The position numbers and the translations under genes are program-made. The notes below the pieces were generated by a model. It did not search any database. It worked only from the letters and a program-made list of their open reading frames with translations, and was not told where the DNA came from. Shown here one piece after another: positions 1 to 6,212 of a DNA stretch of 64,000 bases. The DNA is from Alphaproteobacteria bacterium (lineage in GTDB: Bacteria > Pseudomonadota > Alphaproteobacteria > Micropepsales > Micropepsaceae): positions 62,001 to 126,000 of the forward strand of contig JANXXU010000002.1 of assembly GCA_025350465.1 (NCBI GenBank). Reading direction: 5' to 3'. The stretch's first letter is position 1. Every line of letters begins with the position of its first letter.

Positions 1-211
1 GAATTGGCTCCTGCAGCGCCCGACCGTCGCCACCGTCATCATCGGCGCGCGCAACGAACAGCAGCTGAAGGATAATCTCGGCGCCGTCGGTTGGGCGCTC
101 ACGCCCGAGCAGATCAAGAAGCTCGACAAAGCGAGCGCGCTGACGATGCCTTATCCTTATTGGCACCAGCGCCAGTTCGTCGAGCGCAATCCGTTTCCGA
201 CGCGGGTGTGA
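1..211 (+). CDS. Aldo/keto reductase, C-terminal part (cut by window edge)
   Basis: Only the last 69 residues are inside the window; the reading frame starts at base 2 and stops with TGA at 209-211. The segment RPTVATVIIGARNEQQLKDN followed by LTPEQIKKLDKAS is the typical C-terminal end of aldo/keto reductases, NADPH-dependent cytosolic oxidoreductases of carbonyl compounds; the VIxGAR motif normally helps bind the adenosine phosphate of the cofactor. The substrate cannot be read from this fragment. It converges on the SDR gene downstream, with 4 bases between stop codons. Confidence 0.85.
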   Translation, partial: NWLLQRPTVATVIIGARNEQQLKDNLGAVGWALTPEQIKKLDKASALTMPYPYWHQRQFVERNPFPTRV

Positions 212-215
212 CACG

Positions 216-1043
216 TCACTTCGCTTTCGGCAGTGCGTAGACCGCGCCGACGACGCCCTCGAAGACCCGGCCGGGCAAGAGGCGCCGCGCGGTGATGGCG
301 GCGCGCTCGATCGGTGTGGCGCAGACGTAGCGCAGCTTCGGCCTCTTGGCGGCGATGGCACGCGAGACGAGGCGCGCGACCTTGTCGGCGGGCGGACCGG
401 CGTGTTCGGCCTTCGCCATCACGGCGACGGCGTGCCGCGCGCGCGCCGCGTAGATGGCGCTTGATTTCGCTGCCTCAGTCCATTCGCGCGCGTTGGGGAA
501 ATTGGAGTTGGTGTCGCCGGGTTCGATCATCACGACGTCGATGCCGAAGGGTTTGACTTCGATGCTGAGCGCTTCGCTCATGCCTTCGAGCGCGAATTTC
601 GAGGCGCAATAGGCGCCCTGAAACGGGATGCCGACACGCGCGCCGAGCGATGAGATCTGGATGATGCGGCCGCGGCCTTGTTCGCGCATCGCCGGCAGCA
701 CCGCTTGGCACACGCGCAAAGGGCCGAGGAGGTTCGTCTCCAGCTGGCGGCGCATGTCGTCGGGCGCGGTGTCCTCGATCGCGCCGGCGAGGCCGAAGCC
801 CGCGTTGTTGACGAGGACGTCGATACGCCCGGCCGCCGCCAGCAGCTGCGCCACCGCTTGCGCCACGGAGTCGTCGCGGCGCACGTCCATCGTCAGCATG
901 CGAACGCCGTCGGCCGGGGCTGCGCTGCCCGTGTTGCGCGAGGTTCCAAAGACCGTGTGCCCCTCGCCCGCAAGGCGCTTGGCGATCGCCGCGCCGATGC
1001 CCGACGAGGCGCCGGTGACGAGGATAATTTTGGCTTCCGCCAC
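216..1043 (-). CDS. Short-chain dehydrogenase/reductase (SDR) family oxidoreductase
   Basis: A 275-residue classical SDR. Visible are the cofactor motif TGASSGIG at residues 10-17, NNAG at 79-82, the catalytic serine pair at 131-132 and YCASK at 145-149 (Tyr145, Lys149). The enzyme should be a soluble NAD(P)-dependent alcohol/carbonyl oxidoreductase; the basic residues after the first strand (SRN) suggest NADP preference, which is inference. The substrate is unknown. It is divergent from the CoA-binding protein gene with only about 25 bases between starts, so the two promoters must overlap or lie inside the genes. Confidence 0.9.
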   Translation of the reverse strand: MAEAKIILVTGASSGIGAAIAKRLAGEGHTVFGTSRNTGSAAPADGVRMLTMDVRRDDSVAQAVAQLLAAAGRIDVLVNNAGFGLAGAIEDTAPDDMRRQLETNLLGPLRVCQAVLPAMREQGRGRIIQISSLGARVGIPFQGAYCASKFALEGMSEALSIEVKPFGIDVVMIEPGDTNSNFPNAREWTEAAKSSAIYAARARHAVAVMAKAEHAGPPADKVARLVSRAIAAKRPKLRYVCATPIERAAITARRLLPGRVFEGVVGAVYALPKAK

Positions 1044-1068
1044 GGCGCTTACTCCTTATGATTGGGCG

Positions 1069-1599
1069 ATGCCCGAGTATTCCGACGACCTCATCAAGCA
1101 AGTCCTGAGTTCGGTCCACACCGTCGCCATCGTCGGGGTGTCGGCGAACGAGGCGCGGGCCTCGTTCTTCGTGATGAAGTACATGCAGGGCAAAGGCTAC
1201 CGCATGATTCCGGTCAACCCCGGGCTCGCCGGGCAAACGTTGCTGGGTGAGAAGGTCTATCCCGACCTCAATTCCATCCCCGACCCCATCGACATGGTCG
1301 ACGTCTTCCGCAATTCGGAGGCGGCGGGCCACGTCACCGACGAGGCCATCGCCATCGGCGCCAAGGTCGTCTGGATGCAGCTCGGCGTCATCAACGAGGC
1401 CGCCGCGGCCCGCGCCGAACGGGCCGGCCTTACCGTGATCATGGATCGATGCCCTAAGATGGAGTACTCGCGATTCTCCGGCGAATTCGGCTGGGTAGGA
1501 AGAAACAGCCGAATCATCGACAATCGCCGCAAGAGTCTAGGCGCCGGGCGCAGTGCGTTGTCGCGCGACGCCATCGGCAAGGGGAAGGGCACATTATGA
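1069..1599 (+). CDS. CoA-binding domain protein (YccU type)
   Basis: A 176-residue protein with one CoA_binding Rossmann domain: HTVAIVGVSAN near residues 17-27, then a strand giving RMIPVNP and the conserved C-terminal CPKMEYSRF. This family (E. coli YccU-like) resembles the CoA-binding part of succinyl-CoA ligases but lacks the catalytic His domain; its role is not established. The start at 1069 is chosen because homologues begin just ahead of the first Rossmann strand; the upstream in-frame sequence lies antisense to the SDR gene. It overlaps metY by 4 bases (ATGA), which implies translational coupling and some link with sulfur amino-acid metabolism. Confidence 0.88.
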   Translation: MPEYSDDLIKQVLSSVHTVAIVGVSANEARASFFVMKYMQGKGYRMIPVNPGLAGQTLLGEKVYPDLNSIPDPIDMVDVFRNSEAAGHVTDEAIAIGAKVVWMQLGVINEAAAARAERAGLTVIMDRCPKMEYSRFSGEFGWVGRNSRIIDNRRKSLGAGRSALSRDAIGKGKGTL

Positions 1600-2894
1600 A
1601 TATGCAAGGATCGAAGCACGCCGACTATGGCTTCAACACATTGTCGGTGCATGCGGGCGCGGCGCCCGATCCGACGACCGGCGCGCGGGCGACGCCGATC
1701 TATCAGACGACGTCTTATGTGTTCGACGACGCCGATCACGCGGCGAGCCTCTTCGGCCTGCAGCAGTTCGGCAACATCTACACCCGCATCGGCAACCCGA
1801 CGCAGGCGGTTCTGGAAGAGCGCGTCGCGGCGCTTGAGGGCGGCACCGCCGCGCTCGCCACCGCGTCCGGCCACGCGGCGCAGATGATCACGTTCCATTC
1901 CATGATGCAGCCGGGCGACGAGTTCATCGCCGCGCGCCAGCTCTATGGCGGTTCGGTCAACCAGTTCGGCCAGGCCTTCAAGAATTTCGGCTGGCACGTG
2001 AAGTGGGCCGACGCGCGCGATCCCGAAAGCTTCCGCCGCCTGCTGCATGCGAAAACCAAAGCCATCTTCATCGAGAGTATCGCCAACCCCGGCGGCATCG
2101 TCGTCGACATCGAGGCGATCGGCGCGGTGGCCAAGGAAGCGGGCGTGCCGTTGATCGTCGACAACACGCTGGCGACGCCCTATCTCATCCGCCCGATCGA
2201 ATGGGGCGCCGACATCGTCATCCATTCGCTGACCAAGTTCCTGGGCGGGCACGGCAATTCGATCGGCGGCATGATCGTGGACGCCGGCACCTTCGATTGG
2301 TCGCGCACCAAGAAATATCCGATGCTGTCGGAGCCCTGCCCGTCCTATCACGGCATCAAGATGCACGAGACGTTCGGCGACATGGCGTTCGCCATCACCT
2401 GTCGCGTGCTGGGCCTGCGCGATATCGGCTCGGCGATTTCGCCGTTCAATTCGTTCCTGCTGCTCACGGGGATCGAGACGCTGCCCTTGCGCATGCAGAA
2501 GCATTGCGAGAACGCCAAGGCCGTGGCGCAGCATTTGAGCCGCCATCCCAAAGTCTCGTGGGTGAGTTACGCCAATCTGCCGAACGATCCGTGTTACGGC
2601 CTGGCGCAGACCTATTGCCCGAAGGGCGCGGGCGCGGTCTTCACCTTCGGCGTGCGCGGTGGTTTTGAGGCGGGGGTCAAGCTCGTCAACTCGGTGAAGC
2701 TGCTCTCCCATCTGGCCAACGTCGGCGACACGCGCAGCCTGATCATCCACCCCGCGTCGACGACGCACCGCCAACTCACCGACGACCAAAAGACGCACGC
2801 CGGCGCCGGCCCGGACGTGGTGCGGGTGTCGGTGGGGATCGAGGATGTGGCCGATATCATCGCGGACTTGGATCAGGGATTGGCGGCGGCGTAG
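1596..2894 (+). CDS. metY: O-acetylhomoserine aminocarboxypropyltransferase (sulfhydrylase)
   Basis: A 432-residue PLP enzyme of the Cys/Met metabolism fold. It should convert O-acetyl-L-homoserine and sulfide to homocysteine and acetate in the cytosol, the direct sulfhydrylation route to methionine. Visible motifs are YTRIGNPT (62-69), SGHAAQ (91-96), the cofactor-binding IVDNTLATP (187-195) and HSLTKFLGG (210-218), in which Lys214 should form the PLP aldimine. Length and the C-terminal HPASTTHRQL motif fit MetY/CysD rather than the shorter cystathionine enzymes, though a related gamma-elimination activity cannot be excluded. The start overlaps the stop of the CoA-binding gene (ATGA). A degenerate 65-bp copy of bases 2582-2645 lies at 3866-3930. 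Confidence 0.9.
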   Translation: MNMQGSKHADYGFNTLSVHAGAAPDPTTGARATPIYQTTSYVFDDADHAASLFGLQQFGNIYTRIGNPTQAVLEERVAALEGGTAALATASGHAAQMITFHSMMQPGDEFIAARQLYGGSVNQFGQAFKNFGWHVKWADARDPESFRRLLHAKTKAIFIESIANPGGIVVDIEAIGAVAKEAGVPLIVDNTLATPYLIRPIEWGADIVIHSLTKFLGGHGNSIGGMIVDAGTFDWSRTKKYPMLSEPCPSYHGIKMHETFGDMAFAITCRVLGLRDIGSAISPFNSFLLLTGIETLPLRMQKHCENAKAVAQHLSRHPKVSWVSYANLPNDPCYGLAQTYCPKGAGAVFTFGVRGGFEAGVKLVNSVKLLSHLANVGDTRSLIIHPASTTHRQLTDDQKTHAGAGPDVVRVSVGIEDVADIIADLDQGLAAA

Positions 2895-2942
2895 CCGTTC
2901 CCCTCGCCAGACACGCGCTGCTACCGCCCCCTCCAAGCTCGT

Positions 2943-3033
2943 CATCACCGGCCTCTTGCGCCGGTGATCCAGTGCGCGACGTGTCTACGTCGCGACGAGA
3001 CCCTGGATGGCCGGGTCAAGTGCCCGGCCATGA
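2943..3033. repeat. Composite intergenic palindromic repeat (three hairpins)
   Basis: The metY-DUF5681 intergenic region carries three perfect inverted repeats in a row: ATCACCGGC/GCCGGTGAT (2944-2952 and 2960-2968), CGCGACGT/ACGTCGCG (2975-2982 and 2987-2994) and TGGCCGGG/CCCGGCCA (3008-3015 and 3023-3030). The last one recurs at 53229-53251 with a 7-base loop in the opposite orientation. Repeats of this look are widespread between alphaproteobacterial genes; between these convergent genes they may also end transcription, which is inference. Confidence 0.7.
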
Positions 3034-3135
3034 CGAAAGGTTGCAAAATGGCCCGTGCTCCGAGCGCGAGCCCCCACCCCGCCCCCGCTGTATCCCGCTG
3101 TAAAAGACACGAAAATACAGCGAGACCCATGCGCC

Positions 3136-3645
3136 TCACCGCCCATGGCCGCCCGCGTCGGCGTTGCGTTGGGCGAGGGTCGCTTCCAAGGCGGCGAGCC
3201 GGCGCTCCAATTCGTCGAAGTCGGTACAGCGGCGTTGACCTTCGATGACGGTGACGAGCACACGCGCTTCCTTGGGCGTGATTTCGCCGGCGGCGACCGC
3301 GGCGATGACGGCGGCGATGGCTTTGGTGCAGTCGGCGACTGTTTCGACCGGCGGCAAGTCGAGTGTGATCGCGACGTCGCGTTTGCGCGGCAGGATCCGT
3401 TCGAAGCAGAGCTTGAGCGCGAGCGGATCGCCTTCGCGTGCGAGGGCGATCACCCGATCGGTAATGTCCTGGGTGCCCTCGTCGAGCAGCGAGCGCGCCA
3501 AGAGTGTCGACGTGTTGCGCGCGCCGAACGGACGGCCATGCGGGTTGCCCGAGGCCCCCTTCGCAAACGGCCGGCCGCGTGGCGCAGTCGTGGTGTCGGC
3601 GTGCACGGCGTCCGGCGACGCTGCGAATTCGATTTCACTTTCCAT
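3136..3645 (-). CDS. DUF5681 domain protein
   Basis: A 169-residue protein whose N-terminal part has the DUF5681 hallmark PRGRPFAKGASGNPHGRPFG (about residues 22-41). The rest is helical, with an acidic/basic C-terminal segment ending in a likely coiled coil (DFDELERRLAALEATLAQRN). The function of the family is unknown; its members are frequent in alphaproteobacterial accessory regions and prophage-like clusters. Here it stands alone next to decayed toxin-antitoxin modules, which suggests it marks imported DNA; no terminase, portal or integrase accompanies it. The start at 3645 gives the full N-terminal motif. Confidence 0.75.
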   Translation of the reverse strand: MESEIEFAASPDAVHADTTTAPRGRPFAKGASGNPHGRPFGARNTSTLLARSLLDEGTQDITDRVIALAREGDPLALKLCFERILPRKRDVAITLDLPPVETVADCTKAIAAVIAAVAAGEITPKEARVLVTVIEGQRRCTDFDELERRLAALEATLAQRNADAGGHGR

Positions 3646-3865
3646 CGGTTTAAAAACCCCTCGGTTGTCGTGTTCGGCAGCCCGGGATCGGCAAGAGAAT
3701 TATCGAGGCCAAGACATGGCGCAAATTGGCGATGTTTGCCTTCAATGTGCGGCGCAGCCGCCTTCTTGAAATGGTTTGCTGCTCGATTCCCGGTGCCCAA
3801 ATAGTATAGAACAAATCACGAACGTGTCAACAAAATTGCGCTGCCCATGTGCCGCGATCGCGCCG

Positions 3866-3930
3866 GCACGATCCCTGTTACGGCCTGGAGCAAACCTAAT
3901 GTCCGAAGGGCGCGGGCGCGGTCTTCACCT
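3866..3930 (+). pseudogene. Degenerate fragment homologous to metY
   Basis: These 65 bases align without gaps to bases 2582-2645 inside metY, with about seven differences by eye; the shared core includes TGTTACGGCCTGG and GAAGGGCGCGGGCGCGGTCT. The copy is out of any gene context, contains substitutions, and stops one base before the brnTA promoter begins. It is either a duplicated piece of the neighbouring metY or a remnant of a second sulfhydrylase gene. Its edge may mark a recombination junction where the brnTA module joined this locus (inference). Confidence 0.7.
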
Positions 3931-3931
3931 G

Positions 3932-3960
3932 TTGACAACAATTATGTAGCTACATAATAT
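3932..3960 (+). promoter_or_regulatory. brnTA promoter with 18-bp perfect operator palindrome
   Basis: A consensus -35 TTGACA (3932-3937) is followed by a 17-base spacer and the -10-like TAATAT (3955-3960). The spacer and -10 hold a perfect 18-bp palindrome, ATTATGTAGCTACATAAT (3941-3958). BrnA-family antitoxins repress their own operon through a C-terminal ribbon-helix-helix domain, so this is the obvious BrnA operator. Its flawless symmetry contrasts with the decay of the brnT frame right behind it. Confidence 0.8.
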
Positions 3961-4236
3961 ATACCGCATATACGAATGGGACGAAGCCAAGCGTACCGAG
4001 AGCCTGCGTAAGCACGGCGTCGACTTCGCCATGGTCGAAGGATTCGACTGGAGAAGGCAATTATATTCGAGGACCTTCGCGAACGTCATGACGAACGGCG
4101 GTGGGTCGCGTTCGGGCCGATCGGCACAAGGCTTTTCGCGCTCGTCTATGTCGAACGCGGGGAGGACGTCACCCGAGTCATCTCGTTGCGAGAGGCGACC
4201 AAGAAAGAAAGGAGGCTCTATGTCGAAGAAATCTAG
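3959..4236 (+). pseudogene. brnT: brnT-type toxin gene, frameshifted and without normal start
   Basis: The conceptual product starts IYEWDEAKRTESLRKHGVDF, continues to FDW near base 4051, and then needs a change of frame to continue EKAIIFEDLRER...ERRWVAFGPIG and to end ISLREATKKERRLYVEEI at the TAG at 4234-4236. Together these match BrnT, a RelE-like mRNA-cleaving toxin of about 90 residues. A single missing base at about 4049-4053 explains the break. No ATG, GTG or TTG lies in frame between the stop at 3947-3949 and the first conserved residues; the candidate start codons are ATA (3959 or 3968). Two independent lesions argue for a true pseudogene rather than a sequencing error. The end overlaps brnA by 17 bases, the usual brnTA arrangement. 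Confidence 0.8.
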
Positions 4237-4504
4237 CCGGCGTCGGACAACCGACCCGGACAATCCGGAATGGACGGCGGCCGATTTCCGGCGCGCTCAA
4301 CCCGCGCGAAAGGTCGCGCCAAAGATCGTGGAGGCCTATTTGCGCCGCCGTGGCCGCCCGCCCGCGGGCGACGCGCCGAAGGTGCAGGTGACGTTGCGCC
4401 TCGATCCCAAGATCATCGCCTTCTTCAAGGGCACGGGCGAAGGCTGGCAAACACGCATCAACGACACGCTGACCAAAGCGATCGGCGCGAAGGGGAAGCG
4501 ATAG
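4220..4504 (+). CDS. brnA: BrnA family antitoxin
   Basis: A 94-residue protein. The N-terminal part carries DPDNPEWTAADFRRAQPAR (about residues 12-30), and the C-terminal part has RGRPP followed by KVQVTLRLDPKIIAFFKGTG and GWQTRINDTL, the DUF4415/BrnA ribbon-helix-helix that binds DNA. BrnA neutralises the BrnT RNase and represses the operon. A strong ribosome site AGGAGG (4210-4215) sits 4 bases before the ATG, inside the brnT frame. As the partner toxin is broken, BrnA is probably now an orphan repressor acting at the palindrome at 3941-3958. A second copy of its N-terminal half lies at 5920-6087. Confidence 0.88.
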   Translation: MSKKSSRRRTTDPDNPEWTAADFRRAQPARKVAPKIVEAYLRRRGRPPAGDAPKVQVTLRLDPKIIAFFKGTGEGWQTRINDTLTKAIGAKGKR

Positions 4505-5017
4505 TTGGAGCACACACGCACATATACTTGGGTCGACGCGGACGAGTTGATGGCCAAGAGCGCGGGGCTCTCGGGGCTCGATGTGCTGCAAGAGATGGCG
4601 GCGCGGCGCATTCCGGCGCCCCCCGTCGGGCGGCTCGTCGGCGTCGCCGGGCTCGAGGTCGAGAAGGGCCGCGTCGGCGTCGGCTTCGAGCCGCAGGAAT
4701 TTCACTACAATTCCTTGGGCGCCGTGCATGGCGGCGTGATCGCGACGGTGCTCGACATCGTCTTGGGCTCGGCCGTGCATTCGACGCTGAAGGCGGGGCA
4801 AGGCTTCACGACGCTCACCCTCGAACTCAAATATCACCGCGCGGTCGCAGCCCGCACCGGCAAGCTCAAGGCGGTCGGCGAAGTCGTCACACGCGGGCGC
4901 GATATCGTGACGGCCGAAGCCAAACTCATCGACGCCCGCGAGCGGCTGTTTGCCAGCGCGACAAGCACGCTGATGATTTTCACTTTGCCTGGGACCGCGG
5001 GCGTCCCGCCCGCTTAA
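4505..5017 (+). CDS. PaaI-family hotdog thioesterase
   Basis: A 170-residue hotdog-fold protein with the PaaI/YiiD signature HYNSLGAVHGGVIATVLD (about residues 74-91), in which the HGG turn and Asp91 are expected in the active site. Such enzymes hydrolyse acyl-CoA thioesters, often phenylacetyl- or hydroxybenzoyl-type. The start is a TTG immediately after the brnA stop; it keeps the family N-terminal TYTWVDADELM, while the next ATG (4550) would remove it. The last residues (LPGTAGVPPA) are encoded by a dispersed GC-rich repeat that supplies the stop codon, so the natural C-terminus was probably replaced by repeat insertion. Readthrough from brnA is possible. Confidence 0.82.
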   Translation: MEHTRTYTWVDADELMAKSAGLSGLDVLQEMAARRIPAPPVGRLVGVAGLEVEKGRVGVGFEPQEFHYNSLGAVHGGVIATVLDIVLGSAVHSTLKAGQGFTTLTLELKYHRAVAARTGKLKAVGEVVTRGRDIVTAEAKLIDARERLFASATSTLMIFTLPGTAGVPPA

Positions 5018-5064
5018 ACAAAAAAAGAGCGGGCAAGATGCCCGCGGTCCCAGGCTGATTTTTT
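4988..5064 (+). terminator. Repeat-derived long inverted repeat with T-run
   Basis: A 15-bp perfect stem (CCTGGGACCGCGGGC at 4988-5002 with its complement at 5040-5054) encloses a second short stem GCCCGCT/AGCGGGC, and is followed by GCTGATTTTTTG with six T at 5059-5064. The shape is that of an intrinsic terminator for the thioesterase gene. The left arm and the bases after it recur at 6089-6118, so this is also a dispersed repeat in two facing copies. Confidence 0.65.
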
Positions 5065-5111
5065 GCAATTGGCCCCTGTTTGTTCTATACTGACATATCC
5101 AACAAAACGTG

Positions 5112-5142
5112 TGTTGACATTTGTCAACAGCTACCATATAGG
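5112..5142 (+). promoter_or_regulatory. Promoter and operator of the HicA-like/HTH toxin-antitoxin pair
   Basis: TTGACA (5114-5119) is the -35 element and TATAGG (5137-5142), 17 bases on, a weaker -10; CATATA (5135-5140) is an alternative. The -35 is embedded in a perfect inverted repeat, TGTTGACA TT TGTCAACA (5112-5129), with a 2-base centre. This is a textbook place for autorepression by the downstream HTH antitoxin. The ribosome site AGGAGG at 5140-5145 precedes the GTG start at 5155. Confidence 0.75.
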
Positions 5143-5154
5143 AGGCATCTGCGG

Positions 5155-5388
5155 GTGGCTCGGCCGACGCATCCCAACAAGGAGATCGAAGCCGCGATCC
5201 GCTACGCCGAGTCAAAGGGTTGGCGCTTCAAGAGTGCTGGAAAATCGGCACATGCTTGGGGGCGCCTCTTGTGTCGGCAGGCCGACCGGACCGGATGCCA
5301 GATGTCGGTGTGATCGACGCCCAAACACCCTGAAGATTTTGCGAAACAAATCCGCCGAAGGGCCGACAAGTGCGCGCACCAATCATGA
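5155..5388 (+). pseudogene. HicA-like toxin gene interrupted by in-frame TGA
   Basis: From GTG 5155 the frame reads RPTHPNKEIEAAIRYAESKG, then GWRF and HAWGRLLC, a HicA-like double-stranded-RNA-binding fold (PNKEI helix, GWR strand, HAWG motif with the catalytic-type His). It meets TGA at 5311-5313 after SV, exactly where relatives have tryptophan in SVWSTP. Past the TGA the same frame continues STPKHPEDFAKQIRRRADKC to a TGA at 5386-5388, restoring the family's C-terminal part. The simplest reading is a TGG-to-TGA nonsense mutation leaving a 52-residue truncated product. Start choice rests on AGGAGG nine bases upstream. The full frame overlaps the antitoxin by ATGA, as expected for a coupled pair. 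Confidence 0.75.
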
Positions 5389-5930
5389 AACGTTCGAAGG
5401 CGCCGAAGCCGCGCAAGTTCGAATTCGCCATCGTTGCCGACGGCGTTGATTTCAATGATCCCGCTTTCGAGGACCGGTTCTTCGAGGCCGGTTGCTCGGA
5501 CGCGCTGATTACGATCATCAAGGGAAGCGCGGTTCTCGAATTTACCCGCGAAGCCAAGAACTTCGCACACGCCATCGCCTCTGCCATTCGCGACGTGCAT
5601 CGCGCGGGCGCACGCGTGCGGCGCGTCGAGCCAGATTCCTATGTCAGCATCAGCGATATCGCAGAACGCGCCGGGCTGACACGCCAATCCATTTCGCTCT
5701 TGGTGAGCGGCGCGCGCGGGCCCGGCGATTTTCCGCCACCCAAACTTCGCGTCACCTCGGATTCGCCGTTGTGGGATTGGCTGACAGTCGCGCGCTGGCT
5801 GCATCGAAATCAAAAGCTGCCGAACCGCGATGCCCTCGTCTTCGCGTCGCTGGCGCGCGAGCTGAATGCCCATTTCGAAGCCGAACCGCTGCGCCGCAAG
5901 GCCGTCGAGAGACTCTTGGATGCAGCGTAA
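5385..5930 (+). CDS. HTH antitoxin/transcriptional repressor, partner of the HicA-like toxin
   Basis: A 181-residue protein with two parts. Residues 12-84 (EFAIVADGVDFNDPAFEDRF, FEAGCSDALI, LEFTREAKNFAHAI) form an alpha/beta domain of the kind found in antitoxins paired with HPNKE-type HicA proteins. Residues 86-120 (YVSISDIAERAGLTRQSISL, SGARGPGDFPPP) form a helix-turn-helix with the characteristic GPG-FPPP wing, followed by PLWDWLTVARWL. The role inferred is toxin neutralisation and autorepression at the palindrome 5112-5129. The ATG at 5385 is chosen for the ATGA overlap with the toxin frame. The frame is intact while the toxin is broken, so it survives as an orphan regulator. Confidence 0.75.
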   Translation: MKRSKAPKPRKFEFAIVADGVDFNDPAFEDRFFEAGCSDALITIIKGSAVLEFTREAKNFAHAIASAIRDVHRAGARVRRVEPDSYVSISDIAERAGLTRQSISLLVSGARGPGDFPPPKLRVTSDSPLWDWLTVARWLHRNQKLPNRDALVFASLARELNAHFEAEPLRRKAVERLLDAA

Positions 5931-6087
5931 AGCAAAGAAATCTAGACGGCGTCGGACACCCGATCCGGACAATCCGGAATGGACGGCGGCCGACCTCAAA
6001 CGTGCCCGGCCCGCGCGCGAGGTTGTGCCTCACATCGTCGAGGCCTATTTGCGCCGCAAGGCAATCAGCGTGAAGGGGAAGCGATAA
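5920..6087 (+). pseudogene. Truncated brnA copy lacking the DNA-binding domain
   Basis: A 55-residue frame starting inside the end of the HTH antitoxin gene (11-base overlap). It repeats the BrnA N-terminal half, DPDNPEWTAADLKRARPARE and IVEAYLRRK, and then jumps straight to the last residues VKGKR, which match the end of the intact brnA (AKGKR). About 43 residues are missing, precisely the RGRPP linker and ribbon-helix-helix. The DNA of about 4226-4350 and 5936-6060 is clearly homologous. It could still be translated through coupling and bind a BrnT toxin without binding DNA, but no brnT stands next to it. I treat it as a remnant. Confidence 0.7.
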
Positions 6088-6088
6088 A

Positions 6089-6118
6089 CCTGGGACCGCG
6101 GGCGTCCCGCCCGCTTAA
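6089..6118 (+). repeat. Second copy of the GGGACCGCGGGC dispersed repeat
   Basis: Thirty bases starting CCTGGGACCGCGGGCGTCCC are identical to 4988-5017, including the TTAA after the last GCCCGC. At 4988 the unit is followed by its inverted partner; here it stands alone, right after the truncated brnA stop. The same unit therefore closes both brnA-containing segments, 1.1 kb apart, and could have served as homology for a duplication. Confidence 0.75.
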
Positions 6119-6160
6119 GAAAACGCAAGTCGCCGTCGCACGAACTCGGCGCGACGGCCT

Positions 6161-6211
6161 TCCCTCACCCCCGTCCCCTCTCCCTTCCAAAGACGGAAGG
6201 GCGAGGGGTGA
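6161..6211. repeat. Single REP-like palindromic unit
   Basis: TCCCTCACCCCCGTCCCCTC at the left, then TCCCTTCC, a short loop, GGAAGGGCGAGGGG. The unit is one half of the roughly 180-bp doublet elements at 7073-7254, 15956-16135 and 58889-59071; here no facing partner is present. It abuts the stop codon of the methyltransferase gene and may end its transcription. Confidence 0.7.
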
Positions 6212-6212
6212 T

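Noticed and set aside
1044-1068. SAM riboswitch ahead of the CoA-binding/metY operon
   Set aside because: The gap is only 25 bases, too short for SAM-II or other known SAM riboswitches.
1257-2948. Long minus-strand open frame (563 codons) antisense to metY
   Set aside because: High-GC mirror frame; its product is Arg/His/Asp-rich with no family resemblance, while metY on the other strand has all motifs.
5155-5388. Selenocysteine or other UGA recoding in the HicA-like gene
   Set aside because: Relatives have Trp, not Cys, at this position and I see no selenocysteine insertion hairpin right after the TGA; a nonsense mutation is simpler.
3136-6211. Prophage remnant
   Set aside because: DUF5681 is the only phage-associated type of gene; no integrase, terminase, capsid or att-like repeat is seen.
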